The translations under genes and the position numbers were made by a program. Shown here in pieces: positions 62,211 to 64,000 of a DNA stretch of 64,000 bases. Every line of letters starts with the position of its first letter. Position 1 is the stretch's first letter. A model generated the notes under the pieces. The model was not told the DNA's origin. It saw only the letters and a program-made list of their open reading frames with translations, and ran no database searches. The stretch is from Bacillus thuringiensis (GTDB taxonomy: Bacteria; Bacillota; Bacilli; Bacillales; Bacillaceae_G): positions 2,105,501-2,169,500 of the forward strand of contig NZ_CP155559.1 of the NCBI RefSeq assembly GCF_022095615.2. Direction: 5' to 3'.

Positions 62211-63827
62211 ATGTTATCAGGTTTCACGGAATGGCCAGAAGAATTTGCAAATCGTTATCGAGAAGAAGGATGTTGGCTTGGAGAAACATTTGGTTCGTTG
62301 TTAAGAGAACGTGCTGAAAAGCATGGAGATGAAATTGCAGTTGTAAGTGGTAATACGCATATAACGTATAGTGAGCTTGATAAAAAAGTAGATCGCTTAG
62401 CTGCAGGTTTACTGAATTTAGGAGTAAAGAAAGAGGACCGAGTTGTTCTTCAGTTACCTAATATTATAGAGTTTTTTGAAATATGTTTTGCGCTATTTCG
62501 GATTGGAGCACTTCCTGTCTTTGCACTACCTTCACATCGAAGTAGTGAAATTAGTTATTTTTGTGAGTTTGGTGAGGCGAGTGCTTACGTTATTTCAGAT
62601 AAGGCTCTCGGCTTTGATTATCGAAAACTAGCAAGAGAAGTGAAAGAGAAAGTATCAACTTTACAACATGTAATTGTAGTGGGAGAAGAAGAAGAGTTTG
62701 TGAACATAAGTGATCTGTATATAGATTCCGTTCCATTACCAGAAGTTCAGCCAAGTGATGTTGCATTTCTCCAATTATCAGGGGGGACAACAGGACTTTC
62801 TAAATTAATTCCTAGAACGCATGATGACTATATCTATAGTTTACGTGTTAGCGCTGAAATTTGTAATTTGAATAGGGATAGCGTATATATGGCTGTTCTT
62901 CCAGTAGCGCACAATTACCCGATGAGTTCTCCAGGGACATTTGGAACTTTCTATGCAGGTGGAAAAGTAGTGTTGGCAACTGGAGGTAGTCCAGATGAGG
63001 CATTTGCTCTTATCGAAAAAGAAAAAGTGACGATTACTGCCCTTGTTCCGCCATTAGCAATGATATGGCTTGATGCTGCATCTTCTCGTAATAACGACTT
63101 ATCGAGCCTAGAAGTTATTCAAGTAGGTGGTGCTAAATTTAGTGCTGAGGTTGCAAAACGTATACGCCCTACATTTGGTTGTACATTACAGCAAGTGTTC
63201 GGTATGGCAGAAGGGTTAGTAAATTACACAAGATTAGATGATCCGGAAGAAATTATTATTCATACACAAGGTAGACCGATGTCTACATTTGATGAAGTAC
63301 GAGTTGTTGATGAAAATGACAAGGATGTAAAACCTGGTGAAGTAGGTGGTTTATTAACACGAGGGCCATATACAATTCGTGGCTATTATAAAGCGGCAAA
63401 GCATAATGAAAGGTCATTTACTGAAGATGGATTTTATCGTACTGGAGATCTTGTAAAAGTAAATGAACAAGGTTACATCATTGTAGAGGGTAGGGATAAA
63501 GATCAAATTAATCGTGGTGGTGAGAAAGTTGCTGCGGAAGAGGTTGAAAATCATATATTAGCACATGATGCAGTACATGATGTTGCAATTGTATCAATGC
63601 CTGACGATTATTTAGGGGAACGTACTTGTGCATTTGTTATAGCTCGCGGACAAGCTCCGACAATAAGTGAATTAAAAAAGTTTTTAAGAGAACGCGGTAT
63701 AGCAGCTTATAAGATTCCGGATCGAATTGAATTTATTGAATCATTCCCGCAAACAGGTGTTGGAAAGGTAAGCAAAAAAGAGTTACGTAAAGTCATTGCT
63801 GAAAAACTTATTACGGTAAAACGATAA
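62211..63827 (+). CDS. dhbE: 2,3-dihydroxybenzoate-AMP ligase
   Basis: An ANL-superfamily adenylating enzyme of 538 residues that activates 2,3-dihydroxybenzoate and loads it on DhbB. Signatures are [16 protein letters not shown], the aromatic-acid pocket [22 protein letters not shown] and the C-terminal lysine in [19 protein letters not shown] lies before the ATG, 12 nt after dhbC. Confidence 0.95.
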   Translation: MLSGFTEWPEEFANRYREEGCWLGETFGSLLRERAEKHGDEIAVVSGNTHITYSELDKKVDRLAAGLLNLGVKKEDRVVLQLPNIIEFFEICFALFRIGALPVFALPSHRSSEISYFCEFGEASAYVISDKALGFDYRKLAREVKEKVSTLQHVIVVGEEEEFVNISDLYIDSVPLPEVQPSDVAFLQLSGGTTGLSKLIPRTHDDYIYSLRVSAEICNLNRDSVYMAVLPVAHNYPMSSPGTFGTFYAGGKVVLATGGSPDEAFALIEKEKVTITALVPPLAMIWLDAASSRNNDLSSLEVIQVGGAKFSAEVAKRIRPTFGCTLQQVFGMAEGLVNYTRLDDPEEIIIHTQGRPMSTFDEVRVVDENDKDVKPGEVGGLLTRGPYTIRGYYKAAKHNERSFTEDGFYRTGDLVKVNEQGYIIVEGRDKDQINRGGEKVAAEEVENHILAHDAVHDVAIVSMPDDYLGERTCAFVIARGQAPTISELKKFLRERGIAAYKIPDRIEFIESFPQTGVGKVSKKELRKVIAEKLITVKR

Positions 63828-63857
63828 AAAATATAAAAATTGGAAGGAAGTGATTAG

Positions 63858-64000
63858 ATGGCTATCCCATCTATTTCAGTATATAAAATGCCAGTTGAAT
63901 CAGAACTACCAAAAAATAAAGTGAACTGGACGCCAGATCCGAAACGTGCGGTTCTTCTAATCCATGACATGCAAGAATATTTTCTTGATGCATATAGCGA
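63858..64000 (+). CDS. dhbB: Isochorismatase / aryl carrier protein DhbB, N-terminal part
   Basis: My translation of the last 143 nt is [20 protein letters not shown]... with [18 protein letters not shown], the start of the isochorismatase domain including the catalytic Asp in HDMQ. GGAAGGAAGTG lies before the ATG. The rest, including the carrier domain, is beyond the window. Confidence 0.93.
   Translation, partial: MAIPSISVYKMPVESELPKNKVNWTPDPKRAVLLIHDMQEYFLDAYS

Overview
The window is about 64 kb of low-GC chromosomal DNA from the Bacillus cereus group (B. cereus, B. thuringiensis or B. anthracis). The main evidence is the kam lysine locus with its sigma-54 activator, exosporium-type collagen-like protein genes, GerPF-like, YqaE-like and PrsA proteins, and the start of a bacillibactin (dhb) operon. 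Gene order from the sporulation-type histidine kinase through kamA to dhb agrees with what I recall of B. anthracis (BA2291 to about BA2371). I cannot settle the species from sequence alone. No rRNA, tRNA, CRISPR array or intact insertion sequence was seen.

Region 1 (1-16.8 kb): a partial yueI, a sensor histidine kinase and a DUF4397 protein, then the lysine catabolic run yodT-yodS-yodR-yodQ-ablB, the activator kamR, and kamA-yokU behind a clear -24/-12 promoter. yozE, yodN, yozD and yodM follow in the B. subtilis order, interrupted by a cluster made of a small Ser/Tyr/Arg-rich protein, a Hanks-type kinase and Spo0M. A CDF metal exporter closes the block.

Region 2 (17-20 kb): a thioredoxin-like gene, then a decayed prophage: the 3' end of an integrase, a broken small gene, a small zinc-finger-type ORF, an unknown ORF and a terminase small subunit with an internal stop.

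Region 3 (20-40 kb): an accessory, spore-flavoured region of mostly single-gene units separated by strong terminators. It holds a collagen-like/seven-bladed-propeller protein, two tandem C1q-like paralogues (one apparently without its normal start codon), a GH25 lysozyme, PrsA, a YolD-like protein, a GerPF-like protein, a short-chain dehydrogenase, a repetitive protein, a Pmp3-like protein, a KTSC protein, a class A penicillin-binding protein with a repetitive tail, and a YdeI-type protein carrying a CDGSH-like motif. Two related structured elements of about 130 nt lie at about 22.95 kb and 31.2 kb.

Region 4 (39.8-51.5 kb): an MFS transporter and a gene relic, then prpC-prpD-prpB, an acyl-CoA dehydrogenase, mmsB and mmsA, with a LysE exporter and a 3-hydroxyisobutyryl-CoA hydrolase on the opposite strand. 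Together these carry most of valine breakdown from isobutyryl-CoA to propionyl-CoA and on through the methylcitrate cycle. A cre-like CcpA site lies just upstream of prpC.

Region 5 (51.7-64 kb): sbcD-sbcC, a PagR-like ArsR regulator, a YkvS-like protein, an OFA-family MFS transporter preceded by a coupled 21-codon leader, and the Fur-controlled dhbA-dhbC-dhbE-dhbB operon. dhbA has a 2-nt deletion in this sequence and is split into two frames, so bacillibactin synthesis should be impaired unless the deletion is a sequencing error.
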